55,786 nt of DNA from Seison nebaliae (Eukaryota; Rotifera; Pararotatoria; Seisonacea; Seisonidae), in contig JALJEE010001744.1 in assembly GCA_023231475.1 (NCBI GenBank), forward strand, positions 1-55,786, given 5' to 3'. A program made the position numbers and the translations under genes. Positions 12,401 to 23,534 of this stretch are shown here, piece by piece (within the stretch, counting starts at the first letter, position 1; every line of letters starts with the position of its first letter). Below the pieces are notes generated by a model. That model had not been told where the DNA came from. It was given only the letters and a program-made list of their open reading frames with translations, and did no database searches.

Positions 12401-13942
12401 ATTGACTGATGATGATAATGATAATGAATTAGTCTCAATTATTCATCCAGAAAACGAAGTGACATTACGTGGAAAAGCGAAACAATTAATGAATAAAATG
12501 TCAGAGATGACAATCTCTTCCAATAAACGATTTCGTTTACCTTTCAATTTTACAAATCGAACTTCGTTGAGTTCTGGCGGATCGACTTCTTTCAACGTCT
12601 CATGTGACGATGAGGAAAGTTGTTGTGCCGAATTGGTTACGAACGAATTTGGCGATTTCATTACCAAATTTGAGAATGGACAACAGAACAAACTCGTCAA
12701 CATAAAATCAGTACCACAAAATGAAGAGATGATTGGATCTGGTTCAGGGATCATTTCCAATAATACCATCTCATCCAAATCCATCCATTTAACGAATCCG
12801 ATGACAATTGTTACACTTCCAAAAATTCTCTCAAAAACTAATTTAACTAGTAGTAATAGTAAAATGCATTCGAGTACATCACCATCACTCGCTAAGACGA
12901 TACCGACAGATTTGATATTAGATATGAATTCGATGAATCGAATGAATTCCAGTGTGATCAATTCGAACAATAATGGAAATCGTAAAATGATATTGTCGAC
13001 GAATGATCTCCATTTCCTTTCTACAAACAACTCATCGACAATTCAACAAATCACTTCGCTCATTAATCGGAAAGGTGAAAAGTGTGGAAAAGAGAAATCG
13101 AACGAATTGTGCGCGTCTACTCAACAGAAAGAAACGAAAATTCCGTCGTTCAAATTGGAGAATGTGGAACAGATTCCTAATGTTCCCATTTATGATTTTG
13201 ACGTTTATTGTTCACGATTGCACGAAGGAAACGGTTTCCAATTTCAGAAACAATTCGATGATGTTGAACTTCAATCGAATCTTGTTAGATATACAACTGT
13301 TATATCATCTGATATGATAAATAAGGGACGTAATCGATATTGTAACATTCCCACTTATGATCACAGTCGAGTACAATTACCGAGTAGTGAACATAATCCA
13401 CACGGTTATATCAACGCCAATTTTATCGATAGTTACGGGAAATTGAACGGTTATATCGCCGCTCAAGGTCCGATGATGCATACGGCGAAAGATTTCTGGC
13501 TAATGGTTTGGTTGAAGAATTGTCGAGTGATTGTCATGGTAACGAATCTGGTAGAGAAGGGACGTGTCAAATGTGACAATTATTGGCCCGTCTCATTGAA
13601 TGATCCGATGATATTCGATCAATTGACAATCACATTAGTCGATATTCAACATTTCGCTTTTTATATCGAACGTATATTTCTATTATCTCACAAATCGTCA
13701 CCAACACAACAACGTGTCGTTCATCATTTCCAATATATTCAATGGCCAGATCGTGGCGTTCCATATTTGTTGGCACCATTACTCTCATTCATTACTAGTA
13801 CGACAAGTATGAATGAAAATAAATATATTAATGAACACATTTTCACATCCGCCACATCCACAGCAATCTCTCCAACATCTGCCTCATCATCCGCATCATC
13901 TCCAAATGAACAATCAAATTTGGAAGATGCAAATGAGAAAAC

Positions 13943-13978
<36 letters not shown>

Positions 13979-16634
13979 TTTCCCTCCCATCGTAATTCAT
14001 TGTAGTGCGGGTGTGGGTCGAACGGGAACATATATTGCAATTGATGATAATTTATCGAGAATGAATCATACATCGGAAGTGAATATTGTGGATTGTTTAA
14101 ATCGGATGAGAAGTCAACGAATTTCGATGGTACAAACGGAACAACAATTTATTCATGTTCATGATGTGATACGATTCGTTGTGAATAATATTCTCTTATG
14201 TCGATTAGTTGGTTGTTGTAAGAATGCTTCCTCCAAATCCACCATCACTCCATTGAAGTTTAAGAGTGCAAATAATATTTCCGTATCGATCGCTCACCAT
14301 CCTAACGAATTAACGGATCATGTAAATAAGTTGGAGGAGGGATTGAGGAAGAAGAAGAATTCATTTAATTATGATTTTAAAACGAAAGATTTATGGATGA
14401 AATCATTCTATTATTCCACTTTCTTCGAACGTTTCAAAAAATTTAATTATTCAATTCTCGATCTGGAATTAGATATCATCAATTCCATTCCAATTCCATA
14501 TACGTTGTCGTTAGCCACCTCTCCCAAACATAAAGAGAAGAATGCTACTAATACTCTCTTACCATCCGATTATGCATGTGTCCGATTTCCCAAATGGCAA
14601 AATTTGATGGATGAAGGAATGGCATATTGTCATTTCTCCGAATATTTGAATGCATCTATTATACCTGGTCATTTCTCTCATCGTGAATTCATTATGATGC
14701 CACATCCCTTCGATAAAGTTATTGAAGATTTCTGGATATCGATGATGGTCCATCGTCCAGCAATCATCGTTGGCGTATATGAATTGAATGAAGAGGAGAC
14801 AATCGATTTATTAGATAAAAATTTATTGGAAAAATTGAGTGATAAATTCGCCATAGAAACAATTAGTTGTACAGTGAACGAGAACGAATATTTCGAAATG
14901 AGAGAACGAGTTGTCCGTTTGATTTCTTTAGCAGAAATCGATTTTAGGAAGAGTATCCAAATTTCTATTGAGAATTCAAAAGAGAGTGATGGTGGAAAAT
15001 CGACATTGAATAAAAGTGGAATGACCACATTAACATCAAAGAAATCGAATGATTATGAAGCATTGGAAAATGTAACGACATTATCACCATCCATATCAAT
15101 GCTTTCAACTGGATCGTCATATTATTCAACGAATTCGATGAGAGAATCAATATCAAAAAAAGAGAAAATCATTTCAAAAGAAAATATATCGAAAGAGAAG
15201 GAATCGATTAAAGAGGAGAAAGGATTAGTTAGTTTGAAGGATGATGAAGAATTTGTTTATTGTACAAATAAGAATCTTATTTGGCCAGATTTCAATCCAC
15301 GTTCCTTCCATTGTTGTGAGATTAAAGTGAAATTAAAAGAGAAATATAATTCCATGAATAATTATCGATTGATGGAATATATTAATAAAAAACGATTAGA
15401 ATGGTCAATCAATCGAACGTTCGAAGCGTTTCATGATGACCAATCGATCAAATCCATTTCCAATCCGATTAATATTATTAATCAATTAAGATTTCTTAGT
15501 AATTATCCCACCGTTCTTCATGATGTTAATGGAGGGAAATCATCAGCTATTCTTTCCGCTTCTATTACAGCAAATGGTCAAATTCAACATCTGTCTAATA
15601 TCGATGTTCATGGACTCGCTATTACACTTCATCAATTGAGACCTGGTATTTGGAAAGAAAGTGAACATCTTCTACTCCTCTATAAATCCATCGAATATAT
15701 TGGAAGACAATTGATGAATTGTATGGCCATTGTTCCACGTTCCGTTTCGTCTGCATCAACTCTATCCTCTCTCAATGCCTCCTCTAGTTCTTGTTCGAAC
15801 AATTCAGCCGTTGTAATTGGGAGACCATCGACAATTTCCTCAGGAAGAAAAACATTCGATTCATTAACGGGAAATGATAATGAAATATCGACAACGAAGA
15901 AGAAATCGAACGGGAATAAAAGTGGAGGGGAAATTGATCGATGTCGACGAAATCAAATTAAACAACAATTCTTTTCAACCGATCACGATAATGTTTCGGT
16001 GCCTTTAAATGATGGTGATCTCCAATTATTTTGTGGAGAGAAACAAAATTTAAATTTAGGAAATAAATCTTCCACTTTACAATCCGTCGTTCCTATCACC
16101 ACGTCAAGTCGAGCTATTTCCATTGAATATAATCATTTGTTTAACGGTCATTCACCATCGTCCAATCATACATCGGATGATAATGAGATTAATGAGAAGA
16201 AGAGTTCAATAGCAAGTTTCAAGAAATTGAGAACGAAAGTTCCAGTGTTCGTGAAAGAGAATGCGAAAAATATTCGGAAACAATTATTAAATAATTTCGT
16301 TTATTTAACTTCCACCACTGAAAACACATCTCAAATCACCAATGCCAATTCGAAAAAGGAAAAAAATGTTTGTATCTTCGACATAGGCGATCAAAATGTT
16401 GAAAGAAATAAAGTTTCATTGAAAGCAATTAACAATTTGAACAACAATAACAACAACAACAACAACGATAATTTGAAGAAGAAAAAATCATTTTCTAAGG
16501 AATATTCGATAAATGAAAACAACAACAACAACAACAACAACAATGATAATGATAATAACAATAAGGATTCTTTAACATCTTCGTTTTCTTTACCGTCATC
16601 GTCATCGTCATCGATTTTTGATAATGTTTCTTAA
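9489..16634 (+). CDS. Tandem-domain protein tyrosine phosphatase, R5 (PTPRG/PTPRZ/Ptp99A)-like, no ectodomain seen
   Basis: A single frame from the first ATG encodes about 2381 residues; a TAA lies in frame at 9453-9455. Residues 1-1230 are low in complexity (N, H, S and R/K). D1 starts near 1245, with NRYCNIPTYDHSRV near 1282, YIAAQGP, KCDNYWP, WPDRGVP near 1419 and the intact loop HCSAGVGRTG near 1503, then QRISMVQTEQQF. D1 should therefore be catalytically active. Between WPD and HCSAG lies a low-complexity insertion of about 50 residues ending in polyQ. D2 (about 1690-2080) is a pseudophosphatase: its loop reads HDVNGGKSSA, with Asp in place of Cys, the same swap found in PTPRG/PTPRZ D2. 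D2 also has a charged insertion near 1830-1920. The tail is rich in Asn and Ser. No signal peptide, fibronectin repeat, carbonic-anhydrase domain or membrane segment is seen, so upstream exons are missing or the protein is cytosolic. Confidence 0.88.
11859..11918 (+). repeat. In-frame Asn/Asp triplet tract in the PTP gene
   Basis: A run of AAT, AAC and GAT codons encodes a nearly pure Asn/Asp tract. The mix of AAT and AAC codons points to selection or old slippage rather than a fresh expansion. Confidence 0.8.
13945..13977 (+). repeat. CAA repeat coding polyQ inside the catalytic domain
   Basis: About eleven consecutive CAA codons lie in the loop between the WPD motif and the HCSAG signature of phosphatase domain 1. 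The run is pure, so it is probably unstable and variable in length. Confidence 0.9.
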
Positions 16635-17906
16635 AATTTATAAACTTCTTTGAAATTTTTTATTTTTTTTTCATTTGGTCCGATATCTCTAAAATTCTTA
16701 TAATTTCCATTAATTATTTCGTCATCTCTATTTTATATTGTTCTATGGATGGTGATTTTCATGGTGGAGGCTGGATCATGTTTTGGGATTTTGACGACTT
16801 GGCAAATGGAATGATCGACGACTGATCAATTTTCTTTCCAATTTCACACGAAATGAACAGTGTCTCTCAATGTGTCATGTGTGTGTATCAAGTGTGTGTG
16901 TGTGTGTTTGTGTGTGTTTGTGTGTGTCAAATGATGAAATTCTTCCAAACGATGCAGTGAATAGAACAGTGAGAAATTATTTCTCGTTTTCTTTGCACAA
17001 TTTTTATTGGAAGTAAAAAAAACAAAAGAGTTTTAATGACATTCATTTACATGTCCAATTCATATTTTTTTGTGGACGGAATATATTCGTTCTGCTACAT
17101 TCGGCTAATACAAAATTTCATTCACATTGAAAAACGGAGAATTGTTGGCGGAAAAGATGGAAACAATAAAGAAAAGAAGGGAAGAAACAATCAATTATTC
17201 TGGTAAATAATAATTCGTTCGGTATCAATTTGATGTTGTCATGCCAACATCATATCTTGTCGTCTTCTCCTCCAATTTCCCAATAAGTCTGCACCAACTT
17301 TCTATTCAGGATGATTGGTGAGGAGATTCTCTTCATTCGATGCTGAACTTCTGTTCGACTGTTCGTTTAATTTTATCGATATGTTTGATGATTTCCTTTT
17401 TTAGTTTACATAATTCAGCCACATTTCACTTTTTCCATTTCCATTTGTCATACCATTTTCAAGATCAATTAAGTTGAGTTCTAACTCATCCTAACCATTT
17501 CTTCTCGATTTTTATCGCCATACCTCAACTATCTGGTCGTCCAACAATGTATTCACACGTAGGAAAAACATAAAATTGAATTTTATTCATCTCCTCAAAT
17601 TTTGAGAGTCCACCAATTCATTTCCTAATTTTGTTCGTTCCGTTCTTCATTCATTCATCTTCTCATCTCAATGGAGTTCTCATCTACGTTTTCTAGTCAA
17701 TTTCCCTTTTTCTCTTCTTTTATGAAAGAAGATGAATAATCATAATAATAATCATAATAATAATCATAATAATAATTCCGATGACCGTTCTTCATTTTCA
17801 TCATCATTCAATGGATAAAGAGTGAATATCTTGATAAAAAAATAAATTTCATTCTTGTACATTTCTCTTTCAAAAGACAACGATATTGCATATTTTTGAT
17901 GTGTAA
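16635..17906. other. Intergenic spacer
   Basis: About 1.3 kb between the PTP stop and the TRPV start. It has GT-rich runs near 16880-16927 and a 12-base repeat (aataatcataat type) near 17737-17775. No gene was recognised. It should contain the PTP 3' UTR and the TRPV promoter. Confidence 0.5.
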
Positions 17907-20763
17907 ATGGGAAACTCGACGAGCGATGTTGCTGCAGGTGTTCGTGCACAAGCAAATTCAGATGGTGCCGGACCTGAATTATATAACTATGTCACTCTAT
18001 CAGTTACACAGTTTATTAGTTGACATGCCGTTAAAATACAAAAAAAAATTTAGAGAAATACCGATTTGATAGCAATAACTCGGAAAGCTCAACGGACGAA
18101 AGATTTTACAGAAGTGGATAATATCATAGAGAATGAAGTGTGTAGATTCCTATATAAAGATGGAAAGAAACAGAAAGTGGAATTAGAAAGAATTCTCGAA
18201 TTTAAAAATGGTCCACATTTCCGTCGACTCGCTATGAAAAACGAAAAATCGAGAACTGATTGTGATGCACGCATTCCATATAGTTCTCGAGAGATTTGTT
18301 GGGACATCGATCATGTCGGTCCAGTTGGAGAGAATATACTCCATCTCTGTATTCTCTTAGGAAAGAGTGTCCATTTGGAAATAGCGAAACGTCTCCTCAA
18401 AACTTATCCCGACCTCATCAATGACATTTATTTGGGCGACGAATATTTTGGAGAGAATTTACTTCATATCGCCATCGTGAACGAAGATCCGGTTATCGTC
18501 AAATATCTGTTAGATAATGGTGCCAATGTGAAACAGCGTGCCAGTGGTATTTTCTTTACGCCCACAGATCAACGAAAAAGAAAACAGATTTCACTCACAC
18601 AAGAAGAATACGTCCTTCCAATCAACACAGACTACGACGGGTTTTTATTTTATTTTCTTCTTCCACTTTTTCATTTCTTGTTAGTTTGGGATATTTTGGG
18701 GAATATCCTCTCTCATTTGCCGCTTGTCTCAATCAGGAGGAATGTATTCGACTACTTCTGGCAAAAGGTGCGAATCCTGACGCGCAGGATTCTAATGGCA
18801 ATACAGTACTTCATATGATGGTGATTAAAGATAACCGAGTTAAATTCTTTCATCATTCTCTATAAAATTCTCAATAACATCCTCATTAATAGGAAATGTT
18901 TACTCTTTGTTATGAATTGGGTGCGAAAATTGATATAAAGAATAATGCAGGTCTCACACCGTTAATGTTAGCAGCTCGACTGGCTAAAATGCACGTTAAT
19001 ATTCTTATGTTCACCATTTACTCGTCTACTGTTTTGAATAGATGTTCAAATTAATATTAGAAATTATACGTGAAGTTTATTGGACATTTGGTAATGTGGT
19101 TTGTGTGGCATATCCATTAACTGAGATCGATACGATTAATTCGATCGATGGTCATTCGGAAGATAAGAACGTTCTGAATCAAATAGTCCATAGCGTTCCC
19201 TCTCATAATTGTCGATTAATTGTCAATTCTCTCATTTTCTAGTCGACGATCGATCATTTAGAATTGTTGGAAGGACCAGTATTGGAATTATTAGAAGAGA
19301 AATGGAGGAAATTCATCCGACCAAAGTTTCCATTTAAATTTGATTTTTTCAGAAACTATTTCAAATGTGTTTTCAGTTTTTATAAAAACTTAATTCTCTT
19401 CTCCCTCTTCTATTGTTGTCTGTTGACATCGATCGCATTACGACCAACACCATGTTCCTGTACTCCTTTTATGAACAACACGTTACAGAATATGAATTTC
19501 GATATTGTTCATTGTAACGACGATCGGATGGGTAAATGTTATTTGAGGAGAATAAACAACTGCACAGAAGAATTACAGCAGAAAGAATATGTTCGTTTCC
19601 TTTCCACCATTCTCCAATTCTTTACTAGTTTAGGTGAGGATCGTCTTCGAATTGATCACACTAATCTGTTCGATTATCATTATAATTTTAGCCATTATCG
19701 AAATCCATCGTGATGGTTTTCATAATTATTTGTCAACTTACGCAATCGAACCAACGAAAGCCATGTATAACCTATCAGCTATTCTCATAGCGGTTGTGTG
19801 TCTCCTACTTCGATGCATTTGTCAGAGTGATGCTGAGAATGTTTTCATGGTTGCTGCCGCCATTATTGGAACACCATATTTCCTCTTCTTCTGCCGGTTT
19901 TTTTCTTTCCATTTATACTTATTAATTATATATTATAAAATTTTTGAATGACATTCTTCTGATAGAGGATTCAAGATGGTGGGACCATTTGTAGTAATGA
20001 TTTATGAAATGATCAAAACTGATCTTCTTCGATTTTTCATCATTTATACCGTTTTCATTATGGGATTCTCTCAGGGTTTCTTTCCCATCATTTCTATGAC
20101 GACTTCATGTCGACTCTTCAGCTTTATTCGTTATTTTCATAGGAACGAACTTCAATATATTCTCCACTGGAATTGAAGGTGTTCTCGGAGTGTTCTATAT
20201 GTCACAAGGTCAATTTTTTGACACATACGCCACAACGTTCAAGTCGAAACATCAATATTTGGGAATTGTTCCTCTTCATTTTTGAATTAATTATAAATTA
20301 TCCTCTTTGATATGTTTATCTATTTCCTTTTAGTTCTTCTACATTCTCTATATGGCACTCTCACCAATTCTCTTAATAAACATGCTCATCGCCATGATGG
20401 GAAATACGTATTCGGTGATCAATGAACGTGAACGAGAATGGTTGAGACAATGGGGCAAAATGGTGTTATTGGTAGAGAGAACGGTCTCGCATAAAAGTCG
20501 ATTAGCAGCACAAAAGAAATATGCACAAGAAACAAAGAACAATGTTGCATCGTTAGTGATGCGATGGAAATCGACGGTTAGAATGATTATTTAAATTCCA
20601 ACAAATAATTGAATTGAAGGATAATGAAATGGAAAGAATTCATGAGAAACGATTAGAGAAGATTGAGGAATTAATGGAACAACCAGTGAAAGTAAAGAAT
20701 AATCCATTTATCATTTCCAACAATCAGAACAAACAAACCAATCCCACCATTACCATTAAATGA
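17907..20763 (+). CDS. TRPV cation channel (OSM-9/OCR/Nanchung/Inactive type), 771 aa
   Basis: Eleven exons: 17907-18010, 18056-18640, 18685-18838, 18893-18994, 19042-19194, 19243-19633, 19692-19896, 19966-20075, 20143-20267, 20334-20576 and 20620-20763. They join to 2316 bases (771 aa). Residues about 120-350 hold ankyrin repeats ([53 protein letters not shown]). The six-helix channel core spans about 412-670, with S1 [17 protein letters not shown], a Cys-rich S1-S2 loop with possible N-glycosylation sites, and S6 [21 protein letters not shown] followed by a TRP-box-like helix ([13 protein letters not shown]). The start MGNSTS fits an N-myristoylation signal. Invertebrate TRPVs act in mechano- and chemosensory neurons, often as heteromers; which subtype this is cannot be settled by eye. 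The filter-like MSQGQ segment after the pore helix is unusual. The gene converges on the next one, stops 116 bases apart. Confidence 0.9.
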
Positions 20764-20879
20764 GATGTTGATCTTGAAAATTTGACGATATTGAATTAAC
20801 AAAAAAATTCTTGTCTTATTAAAATGATCAAAGAAGATGTTGAACAAGAAAAGCTTAGAGAGAGTTTAGAAGAATAAAC

Positions 20880-21716
20880 TTAATTTTTATTATTGAGATA
20901 TCTCTTAAATAAATTATCACGTATCAATCGATATTGTTCGGAATTAACTGCACGTTTCTTATGCACACTTTTATAGACATCGTTCGGTATCATATCGTGG
21001 AATAATTTGTCGTTTCTCTTAATTAAACTATATTCGTTCCGATTGTTACAAACCCAATATTTGTCCACTGGCTGAGTTTCGACGGATTGATGAATCGACT
21101 CTTTCGGTCGACTGAAAGATGGTCGACTAATCGGCACATTGTCAAATTCATCTGGTATACTATTCTCTTCAATCATTACATTGTCTTCATTAATTGATGG
21201 CATCGATTGTTCGTGGACATGAGCGGAACTATTCTTCCTTTTCTGGTCATGCCACCTTTGGAGATGTTGAGAAAAATCCGTTTCGTGTTTCGTATGAATT
21301 GCTGGTAATACACTGACGATACTTTCACGTCGATTGGCAACTGAAGTGAATTGTGTAATCGATTGTCGTCTCGTTTTGAGTAGAGGATATTTATTCTTTT
21401 GAACATATGTACTCCGATGTCGAGTTGGTTCGGTGGAGATTTGTGAGGAAGTTCGATCATTGTCATTCTTGTTGAGGAGAAGCATCTTCCGAATAATCGC
21501 TATATCATCGTCATTAAAATAAGATTCATATGCATCGTCATATGGAACTTCCCGATCCAATATGAGACATTTGAGAACGCTCCTGTATCTGGCGGAGGGT
21601 GTCAGACTTTGTCTCCTAGTTCGCCGATGAATGAAGGGTGAAGGCGTTTGGAGAGGAGTCAACAAATTCAAATGACTTTGCCTTCCACTCGTCATAAATG
21701 GTTCAAATGTTGCCAC
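20880..21716 (-). CDS. Hypothetical protein with three RRxS phosphosites, last exon
   Basis: An open frame of about 278 codons ends at 20880. It begins after an AG (gacgatag) with a GTG codon, so 21716 is probably a 3' splice site. The first internal ATG, eight codons in, is the alternative start. A possible first exon is 22137-22114 (ATG then STWNEEN, followed by gttagg), which would join in phase 0 across an intron of about 400 bases; this is speculative. I do not recognise the family. The sequence is basic and mostly disordered, with three basophilic kinase motifs (RRQSLT, RRQSIT and RRESIV). A C-terminal portion of about 60 residues (DKYWVCNNRNEYSLIKRN onward) looks more ordered. No membrane segment is seen. 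It lies tail to tail with the TRPV gene, so the two 3' UTRs probably overlap. Confidence 0.65.
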   Translation of the reverse strand: MATFEPFMTSGRQSHLNLLTPLQTPSPFIHRRTRRQSLTPSARYRSVLKCLILDREVPYDDAYESYFNDDDIAIIRKMLLLNKNDNDRTSSQISTEPTRHRSTYVQKNKYPLLKTRRQSITQFTSVANRRESIVSVLPAIHTKHETDFSQHLQRWHDQKRKNSSAHVHEQSMPSINEDNVMIEENSIPDEFDNVPISRPSFSRPKESIHQSVETQPVDKYWVCNNRNEYSLIKRNDKLFHDMIPNDVYKSVHKKRAVNSEQYRLIRDNLFKRYLNNKN

Positions 21717-22137
21717 CTATCGTCTTCTTTCTAGTTGAATAATTGAGAAGTTCGTTTAGAATTGGAATTCAATTGGATTCATAATATATTATTTCCCCAA
21801 TTCATAGTCGGGTGAGTCGAAAAGTCATTTGAAGTAAAAGTGAAAGTTGTATGTGAAGAATAAATTGGGAAAGTCACAATTTGATTATTAGTAAATTATA
21901 TAGTTATCGAAATCAATTGAAGAAAAAGAAGAACAACATGAAAACAGAATGAGTATTATTCAATAATTGTGAAGAATCAGTGAAGAAGGAAATGAATTTA
22001 GGTTTAGAAGAGACGAATATTTGGGAACTATGAGAAAATAATTGCCCTAAACTCCCAGTACAGGAAGATGAATTTGAAGAATAATAATTATTCTTATGTA
22101 TTCTCTCCCTAACGTTCTCTTCGTTCCATGTTGACAT

Positions 22138-23534
22138 TGAGATTAAAACACTTGAATTTTGTTTTTAATAAAAGATAAATTGCTTCAATTCCCTCACGGA
22201 AGTTCTCACATCCACAATTATATTTTGATTCTGCAAGTTAACTTTCCTATTTGTCAACAATTCACTCAACCAATTCCCATATCCACTTTATCCTAACGAT
22301 AATATCTCAACTTCACTCCACTTTCCCATTAAAACTAAACTTCATTTCAATTTTCTCTCATTCAACATCACATAAAATATAGTGTAGCTGTTAAGTGCGA
22401 TAGGAATAACATACTATTTCTCTTACTCACATACAATTAGCACCAATTCGAGCAAATATTTCGCTCCTAACTAACATTCAATTAAGTCAACTAACGATTA
22501 AGTTCCAGTTGGGGAAATGCGTGTAAGTTTCGCTCGATCACCTAGATTTCTCCAATCATTCTCTCTCGTCAATTAAAACGTCTAATCGGTTAGGATTGAA
22601 ATTTGCTTCAAGAGACCAGAAAAACACAGGAAATATATTAGGACCGAAATTTCTGATATTTTACAAAATCTTTGTTGGAAATAAAACAAAACAGTCCGTA
22701 CTTCATAATCAATGACAATAATGTTTCCCAATATGGGTAGTCCTCCCCACATTCTTCCTCTTCACATACACACACACACACACACACACCGTGATTGAAT
22801 GTGTGTGCATGTGAAGAGATGTGGAGATGTGTAACGTGAATATGTATATCCGTTTCGTCATTGAAATGAAAACAGGATAGCATATTACTTATTTATATTT
22901 ATGAAATTTTCAATTGAATTCAACTCATTTCCATTCAAATTCTATTTTGTTCTTTCTTCAATCTTCTCTATCGCATTCAACATGCAACACTTACCTCCCT
23001 CACTCACTCACTCACAATACGAGTACGAATGTCGCAATTAAAAATTAAAAACTGATATTTTTAGATTAGTTATACGTTTCACTTCGATTATTAATACGAT
23101 TAGTTGAATAGGAAAACGGTGAAATAAAAGATATTGGAAGTGAGTGAAATTGAAAAGAAAAAGAAAATGAAATAAATAATTTATTTTCAAATAAATAGAT
23201 ATAAGACCATGATTGTCGTCCAGAATCACATTCAGTGAAGGATAACGAATGGTTGAAGATGATATAAAAGAAATATAATTTATCGAGTAATATCAGGCAT
23301 TTCCATGATCTCAACCGATTGAAACGAAAAGTTTCTTCATGAAAATGCAAACAAATTTAACGTCGTCAGCAAGAGCAGACTAGTAAAAAGGAATTTGATA
23401 AACATGTAACAATAATCTGTTTATTATCTGACTGTTCTCTCACTCGTCTCCTCAACTCCAATAACAACAAGAGATGTCTCTGAGAGAGACATAACATAAC
23501 AAATGGAAGTCAGTTACGGATTATTGAAGATTCA
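22138..23534. other. Intergenic spacer
   Basis: About 1.4 kb with no convincing gene. It includes a CA run near 22767-22789 followed by GT-rich sequence. The upstream region of the RRxS gene and the FUT8 3' UTR should lie here. Confidence 0.5.
22767..22789. repeat. (CA)n microsatellite
   Basis: A run of CA dinucleotides, with gtgtgtg about 20 bases further on, so the region can fold back on itself. Confidence 0.85.

Noticed and set aside
9584-15156. Many antisense frames within the PTP exon (such as poly-Leu, poly-Val and poly-Cys proteins)
   Set aside because: They mirror the Asn, Gln and His triplet runs of the sense gene.
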